Source of the DNA: Mesorhizobium sp. Root157
GTDB taxonomy: Bacteria; Pseudomonadota; Alphaproteobacteria; Rhizobiales; Rhizobiaceae
DNA: 64,000 nucleotides
Direction of reading: 5' to 3'
NCBI RefSeq assembly: GCF_001427385.1
Contig: NZ_LMGJ01000023.1
Span: forward strand, 62,001-126,000
The position numbers and the translations under genes were made by a program. Positions 25,194 through 34,324 of this stretch are shown here, in pieces. The notes under the pieces are model-generated. The model was not told where the DNA came from and searched no databases. It was given only the letters and a program-made list of their open reading frames with translations. Within the stretch, counting starts at the first letter, position 1, and each line of letters begins with the position of its first letter.

Positions 25194-26210
25194 TCAGGCG
25201 GCTTCGGCCGTCTGCGCCCCGGGGAGTTCGAAGGCGCCCTCGCGCGACAGGCGCACCGTCGCCGATGAAATCGACTTGCGCGCCTCGAGGATGTCGGCCA
25301 GCGCGATGCCTTCCGAGCCCTGCGAAAGTTCCGACTCGATCATGCGGCGCGCGCGCGCGCCAATGGAAGACAGGATGGATTCGGTGATTTCGGCTGGTGT
25401 GCCGCGCAGTGCCAGGGTGATCAATTCGGTCGAAAGGCCATCGAAAACGAGAACGCGAGCCTTTTGTGTCAAAAGCGGAATGTCGTCGAAGGAGAAGACC
25501 CGCGCCTTGACGCCGGCGAGGTCCGGCGTGCCGACCTCCTCCAGGTCCTGCATCACTTCGTCGAGCTGGCTCTTGTCCATTTCATTCAGGACGCTGGCGA
25601 CGCGGGCCTGTCCGGCCGACGTGTCTTTTGTCGACGAACTGTCGAGCAGCCGGTTGCGAAGCTGGGTTTCGATGATCCTTGTCGCGGTTGGCGGCGCATT
25701 CGACATGGTCACCATGCGTTTCATGATCTCGCTGCGCTGGGGTTTTTCCAAGGTCAGCAGCACATTTGCCGCCACTTGCGGCGATAGCTTGGCCAATACC
25801 ATGGCCGATGTCTGGGGATGCTCGCCCGAAAGGAAGGCACCAAGCCGCAACGGCTCCAGTTTCTCAAGCTCTGGCCAGATCGGGGGAGGCGCGTCGTCCG
25901 CAACATCCTCCTGCTTGCCGTTCATGATGGCGCTGACTTCTTCCGGCGACAGGGATTCGTTCAGGATAGTGTCCATCTTGTCGGCGGAATCCAGAAGGCC
26001 GGCACCCTCGGTGAATTCGGCTTCGAATTCGGCGACGATGTGCTCGAGGTCCGATTGCGGAATGGTGCGCAGAAGGCGCGCGGCCTCGATAAGGGCCTTG
26101 AGTTCTTCCTGCTTGAAGAATTTGAGCAGCCGGCTGGCCGACGGCTTGCCCATGGCGACGAGGATCGCGGCTGCCTTCTGCGGGCGCGTCAGCGTCAATG
26201 CTGTCATCAT
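25194..26210 (-). CDS. fliG: Flagellar motor switch protein FliG
   Basis: The 338-residue rotor protein transmits stator force. It has N, middle and C domains, with EHPQTSAMVLAKLSPQVAAN carrying the conserved EHPQ motif in the middle domain and LVFDGLSTELITLALRGTPA in the torque helix region. The C-terminus (ARRMIESELSQGSEGIALAD, ILEARKSISSATVRLSREG) is standard. It lies 47 bp after fliN and 14 bp before flhB. Intact and of normal length. Confidence 0.95.
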   Translation of the reverse strand: MMTALTLTRPQKAAAILVAMGKPSASRLLKFFKQEELKALIEAARLLRTIPQSDLEHIVAEFEAEFTEGAGLLDSADKMDTILNESLSPEEVSAIMNGKQEDVADDAPPPIWPELEKLEPLRLGAFLSGEHPQTSAMVLAKLSPQVAANVLLTLEKPQRSEIMKRMVTMSNAPPTATRIIETQLRNRLLDSSSTKDTSAGQARVASVLNEMDKSQLDEVMQDLEEVGTPDLAGVKARVFSFDDIPLLTQKARVLVFDGLSTELITLALRGTPAEITESILSSIGARARRMIESELSQGSEGIALADILEARKSISSATVRLSREGAFELPGAQTAEAA

Positions 26211-26257
26211 GGCCTATCTCCCTTGCCGCAAATCGTGCCGGCGCACGGCTGTAGCCG

Positions 26258-26641
26258 TCAGGCGCTCTTGGTGGTTGCGATGATTTCGGTGAGACGGATG
26301 CCGAAACGCGAAGAATCGCTTTCCAGGACGGTGATTTCGCCCCGCGCGATCTTGCGCCCGTTGACGACCACGTCGACCGGTTCACCGATGCGCCGGTCCA
26401 GCGCCACCGTGGAGCCTTTCTGCAGGGCCATGAGCTCGGACACAGGCATCTCCGTCGTGCCGAGCACGATCTGAACGTCCACGGGAATATCCATGATGAT
26501 GCTGGTGTTGGCGCTACCCGTGTGTGCAGCACCGCCCGGCCGCTCCTCTTCCTGCTGGAGAACGCCGCGCAACTCCTCGATGGCCCGATCGAGTTGCTCG
26601 TCCGGCTGATCCGCCTCAACTTCCGCGTTTGCCTGGCTCAT
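26258..26641 (-). CDS. fliN: Flagellar motor switch protein FliN
   Basis: The 127-residue C-ring protein has an acidic N-terminal tail ([20 protein letters not shown]) and the SpoA domain at about 55-127 ([40 protein letters not shown]). I chose ATG 26641 because GGGAG lies 8 bp upstream; ATG 26656 is possible, and the open frame to 26878 overlaps fliM in another frame. It lies 40 bp after fliM in the switch-protein operon. FliN forms the base of the rotor and helps dock the export ATPase complex. Confidence 0.93.
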   Translation of the reverse strand: MSQANAEVEADQPDEQLDRAIEELRGVLQQEEERPGGAAHTGSANTSIIMDIPVDVQIVLGTTEMPVSELMALQKGSTVALDRRIGEPVDVVVNGRKIARGEITVLESDSSRFGIRLTEIIATTKSA

Positions 26642-26681
26642 TGCTTCGTCTCCCATAGGTCTTGCCGAGTGCCGATGGCGA

Positions 26682-27605
26682 TCAGCCCGGCAAAAGCCCG
26701 TCGATGAAATCCTGCCCGGCATCGTAAGCATGATCGATGCGGACCGTGTAGTTGTTGCCCAGCTTGCCGAACTCGCAGACAAACAGCGTCTTGTCGCGCG
26801 CCGAAAGGCGCGCGTGTGTTTGCGCAGTTTCCTCGATCTCGAGAACCTCGCCTTCGCGCAGGCCCGTGAGTTGGCCAAGGGTCAGCCGGGCCAAAGGCAT
26901 CGTTGCCTCCAGGGCGATGGTTGAGCGCATCACCTCGTCGGAGAAATGGGCGTGCCACTCCGAGACATCGCTGGCTTCGGCATCGGCGCCGTTGCGCGCC
27001 AGAAGCACGCGCTGCGGAATGACCACGGTCACGTTGCCGGTATCGGTCGGGGTCGACAGGCCAAACACGATCTTGACGGCGGGACCATCGCGCAGCACCC
27101 GTCGCTTGGCCTCCGCGCCCGAAATCGCCCGGGGCACGGGAAGCCGCAAATCGAGCGAGCGCCTGCCGGTGCCGTTGAGGATCTGGGCGATTTCCTGGAA
27201 CACCAGCGTCGCCACGTCTATCTCGACCTGCGAGAGATCCCGTTCGATGGGCGAAACGGATTGGTCGGGGTCCGCTCCGAACAGGGCGCAGACCATGACG
27301 GTTACCGCGGAGCCGTCGATGACCATGGTCATCGCGTCGGATGAGATCGACGAGGCGACCACGGTCATGGCGAAAGTTTCCCCGGCGCGGGCGCGCGCCT
27401 CGGCTACGCGAGCCACTTCCACTGCCTGAAGGTCCGCGGTGACGTTAACCCCGATCTCGCCGGCCAGTCGCTTGTTGATGAGCGGAAGGGCGCGTTCTGC
27501 CATCGAGCGGCCGGCGCCAATGACCTGCGAATTGTCGCCGCTGTCGCCGACAAGGCGTTCGATGATCAGGGAGCGGGCTTCCGCCGGGCTGCCCGGGCTG
27601 GTCAT
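26682..27605 (-). CDS. fliM: Flagellar motor switch protein FliM
   Basis: The 307-residue C-ring protein binds CheY~P and sets rotation direction or speed. It has a central CheC-like domain (about 45-220) and a C-terminal SpoA domain ([40 protein letters not shown]). The N-terminal CheY-binding peptide typical of E. coli is not obvious, which is common in rhizobial FliM, where rotation is unidirectional and speed is controlled. It lies 35 bp after motA and 40 bp before fliN. Confidence 0.92.
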   Translation of the reverse strand: MTSPGSPAEARSLIIERLVGDSGDNSQVIGAGRSMAERALPLINKRLAGEIGVNVTADLQAVEVARVAEARARAGETFAMTVVASSISSDAMTMVIDGSAVTVMVCALFGADPDQSVSPIERDLSQVEIDVATLVFQEIAQILNGTGRRSLDLRLPVPRAISGAEAKRRVLRDGPAVKIVFGLSTPTDTGNVTVVIPQRVLLARNGADAEASDVSEWHAHFSDEVMRSTIALEATMPLARLTLGQLTGLREGEVLEIEETAQTHARLSARDKTLFVCEFGKLGNNYTVRIDHAYDAGQDFIDGLLPG

Positions 27606-27640
27606 GACGCCACCTTGCTCATCGTCATGCCTTGCATCGC

Positions 27641-28522
27641 TCAGGCTGCCTTCTTGTCCGCCGTACCGGCGTTCATGGTGCTTTGCTCGACTGCATCGAT
27701 GGAGGGCCGGTCATGCGAGGAGATCGTCTTGCGGCCGAATTCGATGGCCACCTGCGGCAACGAGCCGTTCATGTAGGCCAAAAGCGTCTGCTTGACGATG
27801 ACGTAGAGGCGGTTCTTCTTGTCGCGCACCGTCTTGATCTTGGTCGCGATCGGCCCGACCACGGCATAGGAAAGAAAGATGCCGAGGAAGGTCCCGACCA
27901 GTGCGGCGCCGATGAGGCCGCCGAGAATTTCCGGCGACTGGTCGAGCGCGCCCATCGCCTTGACGACGCCCAGCACCGCCGCCACGATGCCCAGTGCCGG
28001 CAGGCCGTCGCCTACCGCCACCAAGGCATGATAGGCCTTCAGCTTGTCGGTGCGGATCGTGTGGATTTCCTCGTCCATCAGCGCCTCGATCTCGTGCGAG
28101 CGCGCATTGCCGATGATGATGATGCGGCAGTAGTCGCAGATGAAGTTGGTCAGGTCCTTGTTCTTCAGCACGGACGGGAAGGCCTGGAAGATCGCCGACT
28201 CGCCCGGATTGTCGATGTGGGCTTCAACCTCGCTGCGTGACTTCGAGCGCAGCTCGCGCATCAGGCTGTGCAGCACGCCCAGCGTTTCGAGGTAGTCGCG
28301 CTCCTTCGGCACGGCCTGCTTGAAAGCTTCGACGATGCCCCTGCCGGTATCCTTGACCGTCTTCATCGGATTGGCGACGAGGAAGGTGCCGAGCGCAGCG
28401 CCACCGATGATGACCAGTTCCCAGGGCTGCATCAGGACATGCAGGTGACCGCCCATGGCCATGAAGCCGCCGAGAACGCAGCCCAGCGTGACCACCAATC
28501 CGATCAGAATTCCCACGGTCAA
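27641..28522 (-). CDS. motA: Flagellar motor stator protein MotA
   Basis: The 293-residue protein has four membrane helices: two near the N-terminus ([36 protein letters not shown]) and two in the second half ([38 protein letters not shown]). A large cytoplasmic loop lies between them, with charged residues for contact with FliG. It is the first gene of the motA-fliM-fliN-fliG-flhB-unknown operon. Its promoter must lie in the 145-bp divergent space before the DUF1217 gene. The partner MotB is encoded 20 kb away. Confidence 0.95.
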   Translation of the reverse strand: MTVGILIGLVVTLGCVLGGFMAMGGHLHVLMQPWELVIIGGAALGTFLVANPMKTVKDTGRGIVEAFKQAVPKERDYLETLGVLHSLMRELRSKSRSEVEAHIDNPGESAIFQAFPSVLKNKDLTNFICDYCRIIIIGNARSHEIEALMDEEIHTIRTDKLKAYHALVAVGDGLPALGIVAAVLGVVKAMGALDQSPEILGGLIGAALVGTFLGIFLSYAVVGPIATKIKTVRDKKNRLYVIVKQTLLAYMNGSLPQVAIEFGRKTISSHDRPSIDAVEQSTMNAGTADKKAA

Positions 28523-28667
28523 CCCTTCCGCACGTCACATCAGGCACACCGAATAGCGCGCGTGGCTTGTGTGAGGCTTGAAGCGTGCCGTGTGCTGAAA
28601 AAAGCGATTCAGTTTCGCGCAAGGAAGTGCGTCTATCTTGTGGGCTAGCTTCGGCCGGAGGCCTGTC

Positions 28668-30479
28668 GTGTTAAGCACCTTTGTCAGCTATCAGCTGATT
28701 GCGCGAGATCTTCCCAGGGCGATCGATCAGATCGAGCGTCAGCCCGTGGTGGATCGCGAAACCAAGTACTATCTCGACAACATCACCAAGGTGAAATCGA
28801 TCGACGAGTTCGTGAAAAACGACCGTCTGTTCAAATATGCCATGAAAGCCTTCGGCTTGAAGGACATGGACTACGCCAAGGCCTTCATGGTCAAGGCGCT
28901 GAAAGAGGGCGTCACCGACCCGGACAGCTTTGCCAACAAACTGACCGACAAGCGCTACGCCGAATTCGTCAGCGCCTTCAACTTCGCCAAGCTCGGCGAT
29001 ACCGCCACGATCTACAACAAGGCGCAGCAGGCCACTACCGGCAACTACGTGCTTCAAGTCCAGATAGGCCCGGCGCAGGCTGGGTTCAGCCACTACAATG
29101 CCGAAACGTCCTACTACCTCGCCAATATTTCGAACGTGAAGTCGGTCGATGACCTGATGGGTGATCAGCGACTGCTGACCTATGCCATGGCCGCTTTCGG
29201 GCTCGATGCTAAGACCGAGCCGCCTGAACGCGTGCGTCAAATGCTTGAAGGTGGCGCCGGTGACCCAAACAGCCCTGCCAACCAGTTTCCCAACAAGAAG
29301 TATGCCGCCTTCGTGTCGGCGTTCGATTTCGTCGCGCATGGCGACCAGGCAACCGCACGCGATGTGGTCCAGAAAGCCGTGCCGAAACAATATATGGCAG
29401 GTACCGGCCTGGCGCTGATCAAACCCAACGCCCAGTACATCGATGCGGAAGTCAAGTATTACGACGCCAACATCTCGAAAGTGAAGTCGATTGACGACCT
29501 GTTGGCGAACAAGCGGCTTTTAACTGTCGCCCTCGCCGCATACGGCCTCGACGCCGCTACAGAAAAACCTGCCCGCGTCAGGGAGATGCTGGCAGGCGGG
29601 ATCAGCGATCCGAACAGTCCTGCAAACAAGCTGACGGATAAAAGCTACGCCGCCTTCGTCTCGGCATTCAATTTTGCCGAATATGGCGACCTCGCCACTT
29701 CACGCGTGGAGGCCAAGCAGCAAACGCCGAATTTCTATGCCGCCAAATCGGGGCTGGGGCTCATCCCGCCCACGATCGACTACGTGCGGGGTGAAACCGA
29801 CTACTATCTCGCCAATATCGGCTCCATCCGCTCCATCGACGATCTGATGGCCAACGCCCGGCTCTACGATTATGCGCTTGCTTCCTACGGGCTCGATCCC
29901 TCGACCCAGGACAAGGCCGTGATCCGCAAAGTGCTTGAGAGCGGCGTCAGCGACCCGAAAAGCCTTGCCAACACCATGGAAGACAAGCGCTACGCGGCTT
30001 TCGCCACGGCCTTCGATTTCGCGGCCCACGGCGAGAATGCAACGACCTACAACCCGACCCAACAGCCCGTCATCGACAAATACATGCGCCAGTCGCTGGA
30101 GGAAGATGCCGGCCGCAGCAATGAAGGCGTGCGGCTGGCGCTCTATTTCCAGCGCAAGGCGCCGACGCTGACCAACTGGTATGAGGTGCTTGCCGACAAG
30201 GCCATGGCCAGTGTGGTGCGCACGGCCTTTGCCCTTCCGGATTCATTTGCGTCGGCAGACATCGACAAACAGGTGAAGTTGTTTGAATCCAAATTCGATA
30301 TCGCGGACTTCGCCGATCCAGCCAAGCTGACCAAGTTCATCACCCGCTTCACAAGCCTTTACGAAATCTCCCATCCGACATCGAGCGCGCAGACTTCGAT
30401 CGGCGTGCTTTTTGCGCAACCGACCACCATCGGCGTTTCCACCGATCTGCTGATGGCCATGCAAAAGCTGAGGTACTAA
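28668..30479 (+). CDS. DUF1217 flagellar-cluster protein with four tandem repeats
   Basis: The 603-residue protein is built of four tandem DUF1217 units plus a degenerate fifth. Each unit has a YYLxNIxxVKSxDDL helix, a LLxYAMxAFGLD helix, an xGxxDPNSxANxxxDKxYAAFVSAF segment and ends GDxAT. They begin at about residues 30, 150, 275 and 400. No signal peptide is seen. DUF1217 proteins occur beside flgF in rhizobia, but their function is unknown. I chose GTG 28668 because GGAGG lies 7 bp upstream; the earlier in-frame start at 28638 has none. It is the first gene of the DUF1217-flgF-fliI-unknown operon, so a rod or export role is plausible. Confidence 0.85.
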   Translation: MLSTFVSYQLIARDLPRAIDQIERQPVVDRETKYYLDNITKVKSIDEFVKNDRLFKYAMKAFGLKDMDYAKAFMVKALKEGVTDPDSFANKLTDKRYAEFVSAFNFAKLGDTATIYNKAQQATTGNYVLQVQIGPAQAGFSHYNAETSYYLANISNVKSVDDLMGDQRLLTYAMAAFGLDAKTEPPERVRQMLEGGAGDPNSPANQFPNKKYAAFVSAFDFVAHGDQATARDVVQKAVPKQYMAGTGLALIKPNAQYIDAEVKYYDANISKVKSIDDLLANKRLLTVALAAYGLDAATEKPARVREMLAGGISDPNSPANKLTDKSYAAFVSAFNFAEYGDLATSRVEAKQQTPNFYAAKSGLGLIPPTIDYVRGETDYYLANIGSIRSIDDLMANARLYDYALASYGLDPSTQDKAVIRKVLESGVSDPKSLANTMEDKRYAAFATAFDFAAHGENATTYNPTQQPVIDKYMRQSLEEDAGRSNEGVRLALYFQRKAPTLTNWYEVLADKAMASVVRTAFALPDSFASADIDKQVKLFESKFDIADFADPAKLTKFITRFTSLYEISHPTSSAQTSIGVLFAQPTTIGVSTDLLMAMQKLRY

Positions 30480-30484
30480 AGGCC

Positions 30485-31207
30485 GTGCAGGACAGCCTCT
30501 ACGTCGCCCTTTCGTCACAGATTGCGCTCGAGCGGCGCCTAGCCACCATTGCCGACAATGTCGCCAATGCTTCGACCGTGGGCTTTCGGGCCACAGGCGT
30601 GAAGTTCGAGGACGTGGTTTCGGGAGCGGGAGCCAAGTCGGTGTCCTTCACCTCGTCGGGCGACACATTTCTGTCGCGCGCTAGCGGTGCGGTGCAACAG
30701 ACCGGCAATCCGTTCGACTTCGCCGTGCAGGGGGATGCCTGGTTCGGTATCGAAACACCTGCCGGAACGGTGATGACCCGCGATGGCCGTTTCTCGATGA
30801 ACGATCTGGGCGAATTGGTATCCGTGGAAGGCTATCCGGTTCTGGATGCCGGCGGTGCGCCAATCCAACTCGATCCTCGCGGTGGCCCACCCAAGGCTGG
30901 CGCCGACGGTTCGCTGCGCCAGGGTGAACAGCTTGCCGGCGCTATTGGCCTGTTCAGTTTCGACCCGGGTCCCAATTTCGTCCGCTACGGCAATTCCGGC
31001 GTGGTACCGCCCGCACCGCCGCAACCGGTGACCGACCGCCGCGATATCGGCGTCGCGCAAGGCTATCTGGAACAGTCCAACGTCAATCCGGTGTTGGAAA
31101 TGACCCGATTGATCCAGGTCCAGCGCGCTTTCGAGAACATTTCGGCCATGATGCGCCAGACAAGCTCATCGGTCGACGAAGCGATCAAGACGCTCGGCTC
31201 GAAATAG
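30485..31207 (+). CDS. flgF: Proximal rod protein FlgF
   Basis: The 240-residue axial protein starts with GTG at 30485 (QDSLYVALSSQIALERRLAT) and has the rod motif ADNVANASTVGFRATG. It has the FlgF/G middle domain (NPFDFAVQGDAWFGIETPAG) and the C-terminal helix (GYLEQSNVNPVLEMTRLIQV). It lies 5 bp after the DUF1217 gene and 11 bp before fliI. It is distinguished from FlgG by length and by the VGFRATG variation. The second distal-rod gene flgG is in block A. Confidence 0.93.
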   Translation: MQDSLYVALSSQIALERRLATIADNVANASTVGFRATGVKFEDVVSGAGAKSVSFTSSGDTFLSRASGAVQQTGNPFDFAVQGDAWFGIETPAGTVMTRDGRFSMNDLGELVSVEGYPVLDAGGAPIQLDPRGGPPKAGADGSLRQGEQLAGAIGLFSFDPGPNFVRYGNSGVVPPAPPQPVTDRRDIGVAQGYLEQSNVNPVLEMTRLIQVQRAFENISAMMRQTSSSVDEAIKTLGSK

Positions 31208-31218
31208 CAGGCCCGTGA

Positions 31219-32622
31219 ATGTCGCTTGAGCAAAACGTGATCAGGGTCTCGGATCAACTGCCGGGACCGACCCACGAAACCCCGCTGGTCATGCTCGATC
31301 GCATCTGGCAGCGCTTCAGCGACGCGCAGTCGATGCTGAAGCGCGGAGGACGAATCGTCGAGGTTTCCGCGACCCACTACAAGGTACGCGGCCTTTCCGA
31401 AACCGCCCGGCTGGGCGATCTCGTGGAACATCGTGGCAGGTCAGGCAACAGTCGTGGCGAGATCGTGCATATCGCACACGAGGAAGTGGTGGTTGCCCCG
31501 TTCGACCGCAACGCGGATGCCGGCATCGGCGATGCCGTTTTCCGGCGGGGTCCGCTGACGGTCGTTCCGCATCCATCCTGGCGGGGCAGGGCAATCGATG
31601 CGCTGGCGCGGCCGATCGACGGAGGACCTTTTCTCCCGCGCGGCAGCGACGATGCTGCGCGGCAGGACAAGACGCCGGGCGCGATGGCCCGGCAGCGTGT
31701 GGGCACCAGCTTTACCACCGGCGTCAAGGTCATCGACATCTTCACCCCGCTCTGCTTCGGCCAGCGCCTCGGCGTCTTTGCCGGATCGGGCGTCGGCAAG
31801 TCGACGCTGCTTGCCATGCTGGCCGGTGCCGCCGCGTTCGATACCGTCGTGGTTGCCCTTGTCGGCGAGCGCGGCCGTGAGGTCCGCGAATTCCTCGAAG
31901 ACACCATCGGTGCGAGCATGGCCAAGACGGTTGCGGTCGTGTCAACCAGCGACGAGAGCGCGATGATGCGCCGCCGAGCCCCCGATACAGCCATGCGGGT
32001 CGCCGAGCATTTCCGGGATCAGGGCGACCGGGTCCTGCTCATCCTCGATTCCATAACCCGTTTCGCCCACGCCTTGCGCGAGGTTGCGACGGGAACTGGC
32101 GAGCCGCCGGTTGCGCGGGGTTATCCGGCTTCGGTGTTCACCGACCTACCGAAGCTTCTCGAGCGCGCCGGACCGGGGCTGGAAGGCGCGGGATCGATCA
32201 CCGCCGTCATTTCCGTATTGGTCGATGGAGACGACCACAACGATCCCGTCGCGGATTCGGTGCGCGGTATCCTCGATGGCCATGTCGTGCTCGACCGCAC
32301 CATTGCCGAGCAAGGGCGTTATCCGCCCGTCAATCCGCTTGCGTCCATCTCACGCCTTGCCGGCAAGGCCTGGAGTTCAGAACAGCGCGCGTTGGTGACG
32401 CAACTGAAAGCGATGATTTCGCGCTTCGAGGACACACGCGACATTCGCTTGCTGGGTGCCTACCAGGGCGGAGCCGACGCCGAACTCGACATGGCCGTGC
32501 GGCAGGTGCCGCTCATCTATCAGGCGTTGACACAATCGCCGGCAGACCGCGCGTCAGCCGATGCGTTCGCCGATCTCGCCCGCCACCTGAAGGCCAGCCA
32601 GAATGCAGAACCAGTCAACTGA
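31219..32622 (+). CDS. fliI: Flagellum-specific ATPase FliI
   Basis: The 467-residue ATPase energises type III export by unfolding and releasing substrates. The F1-type ATPase core has Walker A (AGSGVGKST, residues 188-196), LVGERGREVREFLED and Walker B (RVLLILDSITRFAHALREVA). It also carries VARGYPASVFTDLPKLLERA and the family signature PPVNPLASISRL. The N-terminus contacts FliH. It lies 11 bp after flgF, and the following unknown gene starts inside its last 20 bp. FliH-like and FliJ-like partners are encoded elsewhere in the window. Confidence 0.96.
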   Translation: MSLEQNVIRVSDQLPGPTHETPLVMLDRIWQRFSDAQSMLKRGGRIVEVSATHYKVRGLSETARLGDLVEHRGRSGNSRGEIVHIAHEEVVVAPFDRNADAGIGDAVFRRGPLTVVPHPSWRGRAIDALARPIDGGPFLPRGSDDAARQDKTPGAMARQRVGTSFTTGVKVIDIFTPLCFGQRLGVFAGSGVGKSTLLAMLAGAAAFDTVVVALVGERGREVREFLEDTIGASMAKTVAVVSTSDESAMMRRRAPDTAMRVAEHFRDQGDRVLLILDSITRFAHALREVATGTGEPPVARGYPASVFTDLPKLLERAGPGLEGAGSITAVISVLVDGDDHNDPVADSVRGILDGHVVLDRTIAEQGRYPPVNPLASISRLAGKAWSSEQRALVTQLKAMISRFEDTRDIRLLGAYQGGADAELDMAVRQVPLIYQALTQSPADRASADAFADLARHLKASQNAEPVN

Positions 32623-33295
32623 GCGGCAGCGAACCGAGGCGATGCTGAACGGCCTCCTGGCCAAGGCGCGCACCGAGGAAGAAGCAGAAGCGACACGCAA
32701 TTCTTTGCTGTCGGGGCTGTTCAGCAGAGCGCCGGCAAAGCAGGACAAGCGCTCGTCGTCAGGCAGTGTAGAGTGGCCTGTGCCGCGGCAGGCGCCGTTC
32801 CCGAAGATCGAAAAGGCGGACCGGCGTAGCGATTTTGTCGTGGCGGCTCTCGGTATCACGCTCAGTCTCATCTGCGCGCTGTTTCCCTGGTACATCTTCT
32901 TCAATCAGGAACAGTTCGGCGTGCAGGCGATCAAATTTGGCGGCAAGGGCAACAATGCCGGGCGCATCGTGGTGGAATCACGTCCCGGCACCGACGCAGC
33001 GCCGCTTGGGGTTCAGGAGATGTCCAGGAACCTGGACCTTTTCACGACTGGCAATGTTGCGGATGAAAAACAGAACGACGCCCTCGGTGTCCAGCCTTTC
33101 CCCGGCGATGCGGTCGCCTTCAGGCTGGTTCATATCGCCAATGGCAGGGCGATGATCGAGGACGACGCCGGCCTCTGGATTGTCCAGAATGGATCGAAAC
33201 TGCCCGATTCCAGCCGCGTTGCGAAGATCGAGCAGCGCAGCGGCAAGTGGGTTCTGGTGACCAGCACCAACAAGGTCCTCGAGATAGTCAACTAG
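32603..33295 (+). CDS. Unknown membrane protein at the end of the flgF-fliI operon
   Basis: The 230-residue protein is not recognised. It has a charged N-terminus (RTEAMLNGLLAKARTEEEAE), one membrane helix at about 83-101 (VAALGITLSLICALFPWYIF) and a periplasmic C-terminal part. That part ends in a compact beta-rich domain at about 160-230 (VAFRLVHIANGRAMIEDDAG, LWIVQNGSKLPDSSRVAKIE, KWVLVTSTNKVLEIV). The start overlaps fliI by 20 bp, indicating co-translation. Topology and location suggest a flagellar accessory protein anchored in the inner membrane, possibly stator- or rod-associated. This is inferred from context alone. Confidence 0.75.
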   Translation: MQNQSTERQRTEAMLNGLLAKARTEEEAEATRNSLLSGLFSRAPAKQDKRSSSGSVEWPVPRQAPFPKIEKADRRSDFVVAALGITLSLICALFPWYIFFNQEQFGVQAIKFGGKGNNAGRIVVESRPGTDAAPLGVQEMSRNLDLFTTGNVADEKQNDALGVQPFPGDAVAFRLVHIANGRAMIEDDAGLWIVQNGSKLPDSSRVAKIEQRSGKWVLVTSTNKVLEIVN

Positions 33296-33463
33296 AAGGA
33301 AGCCAGGTCGGCTTCCCCGGATTTGCTGCAGTGCACGCGACGGCTCCTGCCGAGCGTGCCGCGCATTCGGCATGAGAACACCTTCGCCTTGAGGACCAGC
33401 GTCAACTGATGTCAGTTCGCACGCCGATGGGTAAGCCCTCGGCCCCCGGCGGTCAAAAAGAAC

Positions 33464-33513
33464 TTGACAGCACCCTGATTTCAATTTGAACTGAACCAAT
33501 CATTGATTGGTTC
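33464..33513 (+). promoter_or_regulatory. Promoter-like sequence with perfect palindromic operator before the GntR gene
   Basis: TTGACA (33464-33469) is followed after 17 bp by a weak -10 (TGAACT, 33487-33492). Immediately next comes GAACCAATCA-T-TGATTGGTTC (33493-33513), a perfect 10-bp inverted repeat with one central base. Its place at the expected transcription start fits an operator for the adjacent GntR-type repressor. The repeat is seen directly; the regulator match is inferred. Confidence 0.7.
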
Positions 33514-33538
33514 GAACCATTATAGGCGATCCAGCGTC

Positions 33539-34270
33539 ATGCCGATGGATGAATCGCGCGGGAATTCCAACTACGCCCTGGAGAAGTTGCGGGAGCTTCT
33601 GCACTCGGGCGAGGTCGGCGTGGACGGCAAGTTACCGACCGAGCGGATGCTGTCGGAGCGGCTTGGCATCGGTCGACGCGCCATCCGGCGCGCATTGGAG
33701 GTGCTGGAGGCCGAAGGCCGTGTCTGGCGGCGGCAGGGGTCTGGCACCTATGCGGGCCTGCGGCCTGACGGCTGGAGCGAGCATCTCGGCTCGATCGTGG
33801 CCGGTACGGACTTCATGGAAATCATGGAGGTTCGCCTGCGCATCGAACCGCAGCTCGCACAACTGGCGGCGCTGCGGGCAAAGGCATCCGACATCGAGCG
33901 CATGTACGATCTCGTCGGAAAGACGCATCAGAGTACTGACGCCGATGGTCATGAGCTTTGGGATGGAGCCCTGCACCGTCTGGTTGCGCAATGCGCCGGC
34001 AATGCATTCTTCCTGGCACTGTTCGACGTGATCAACCGGGTTCGTCAGGACGCTGCGTGGCAAACGATCCGCGAACGTGCCCGCAATGCAACAAGGAGCA
34101 AGCCGCTCAGCCATCGCCAGCACATGGCGATTGTCAATGCCATTGCCGCGCGCGATCCGGCAAAGGCCGGAGAAGCCATGCGCAAGCATCTGCTTACGCT
34201 ACAGGAAAGTCTTATTCGCATCACTTCGCTCGACCGCCAAGAAACGGAGACCGAACGGGAGCTTACCTAG
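33539..34270 (+). CDS. GntR-family (FadR/FCD-type) transcriptional regulator
   Basis: The 243-residue regulator has an N-terminal winged helix (about 10-75: GKLPTERMLSERLGIGRRAI, RRALEVLEAEGRVWRRQGSG) and an all-helical FCD effector domain with metal-ligand-type residues (MEVRLRIEPQLAQLAALRAK, ALHRLVAQCAGNAFFLALFD, HMAIVNAIAARDPAKAGEAM, RKHL). It is the first gene of an operon-like run with a peptide-type ABC importer, GGT and DUF1028. Most such regulators repress transport and catabolic genes and respond to a substrate or product. I chose ATG 33539, since the in-frame TTG at 33503 lies within the palindrome. Confidence 0.9.
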   Translation: MPMDESRGNSNYALEKLRELLHSGEVGVDGKLPTERMLSERLGIGRRAIRRALEVLEAEGRVWRRQGSGTYAGLRPDGWSEHLGSIVAGTDFMEIMEVRLRIEPQLAQLAALRAKASDIERMYDLVGKTHQSTDADGHELWDGALHRLVAQCAGNAFFLALFDVINRVRQDAAWQTIRERARNATRSKPLSHRQHMAIVNAIAARDPAKAGEAMRKHLLTLQESLIRITSLDRQETETERELT

Positions 34271-34324
34271 GTAAGGAACTTCGACACGTCTGACGGGCCG
34301 GAGTGAAATTGGGAGGAGAATGAA

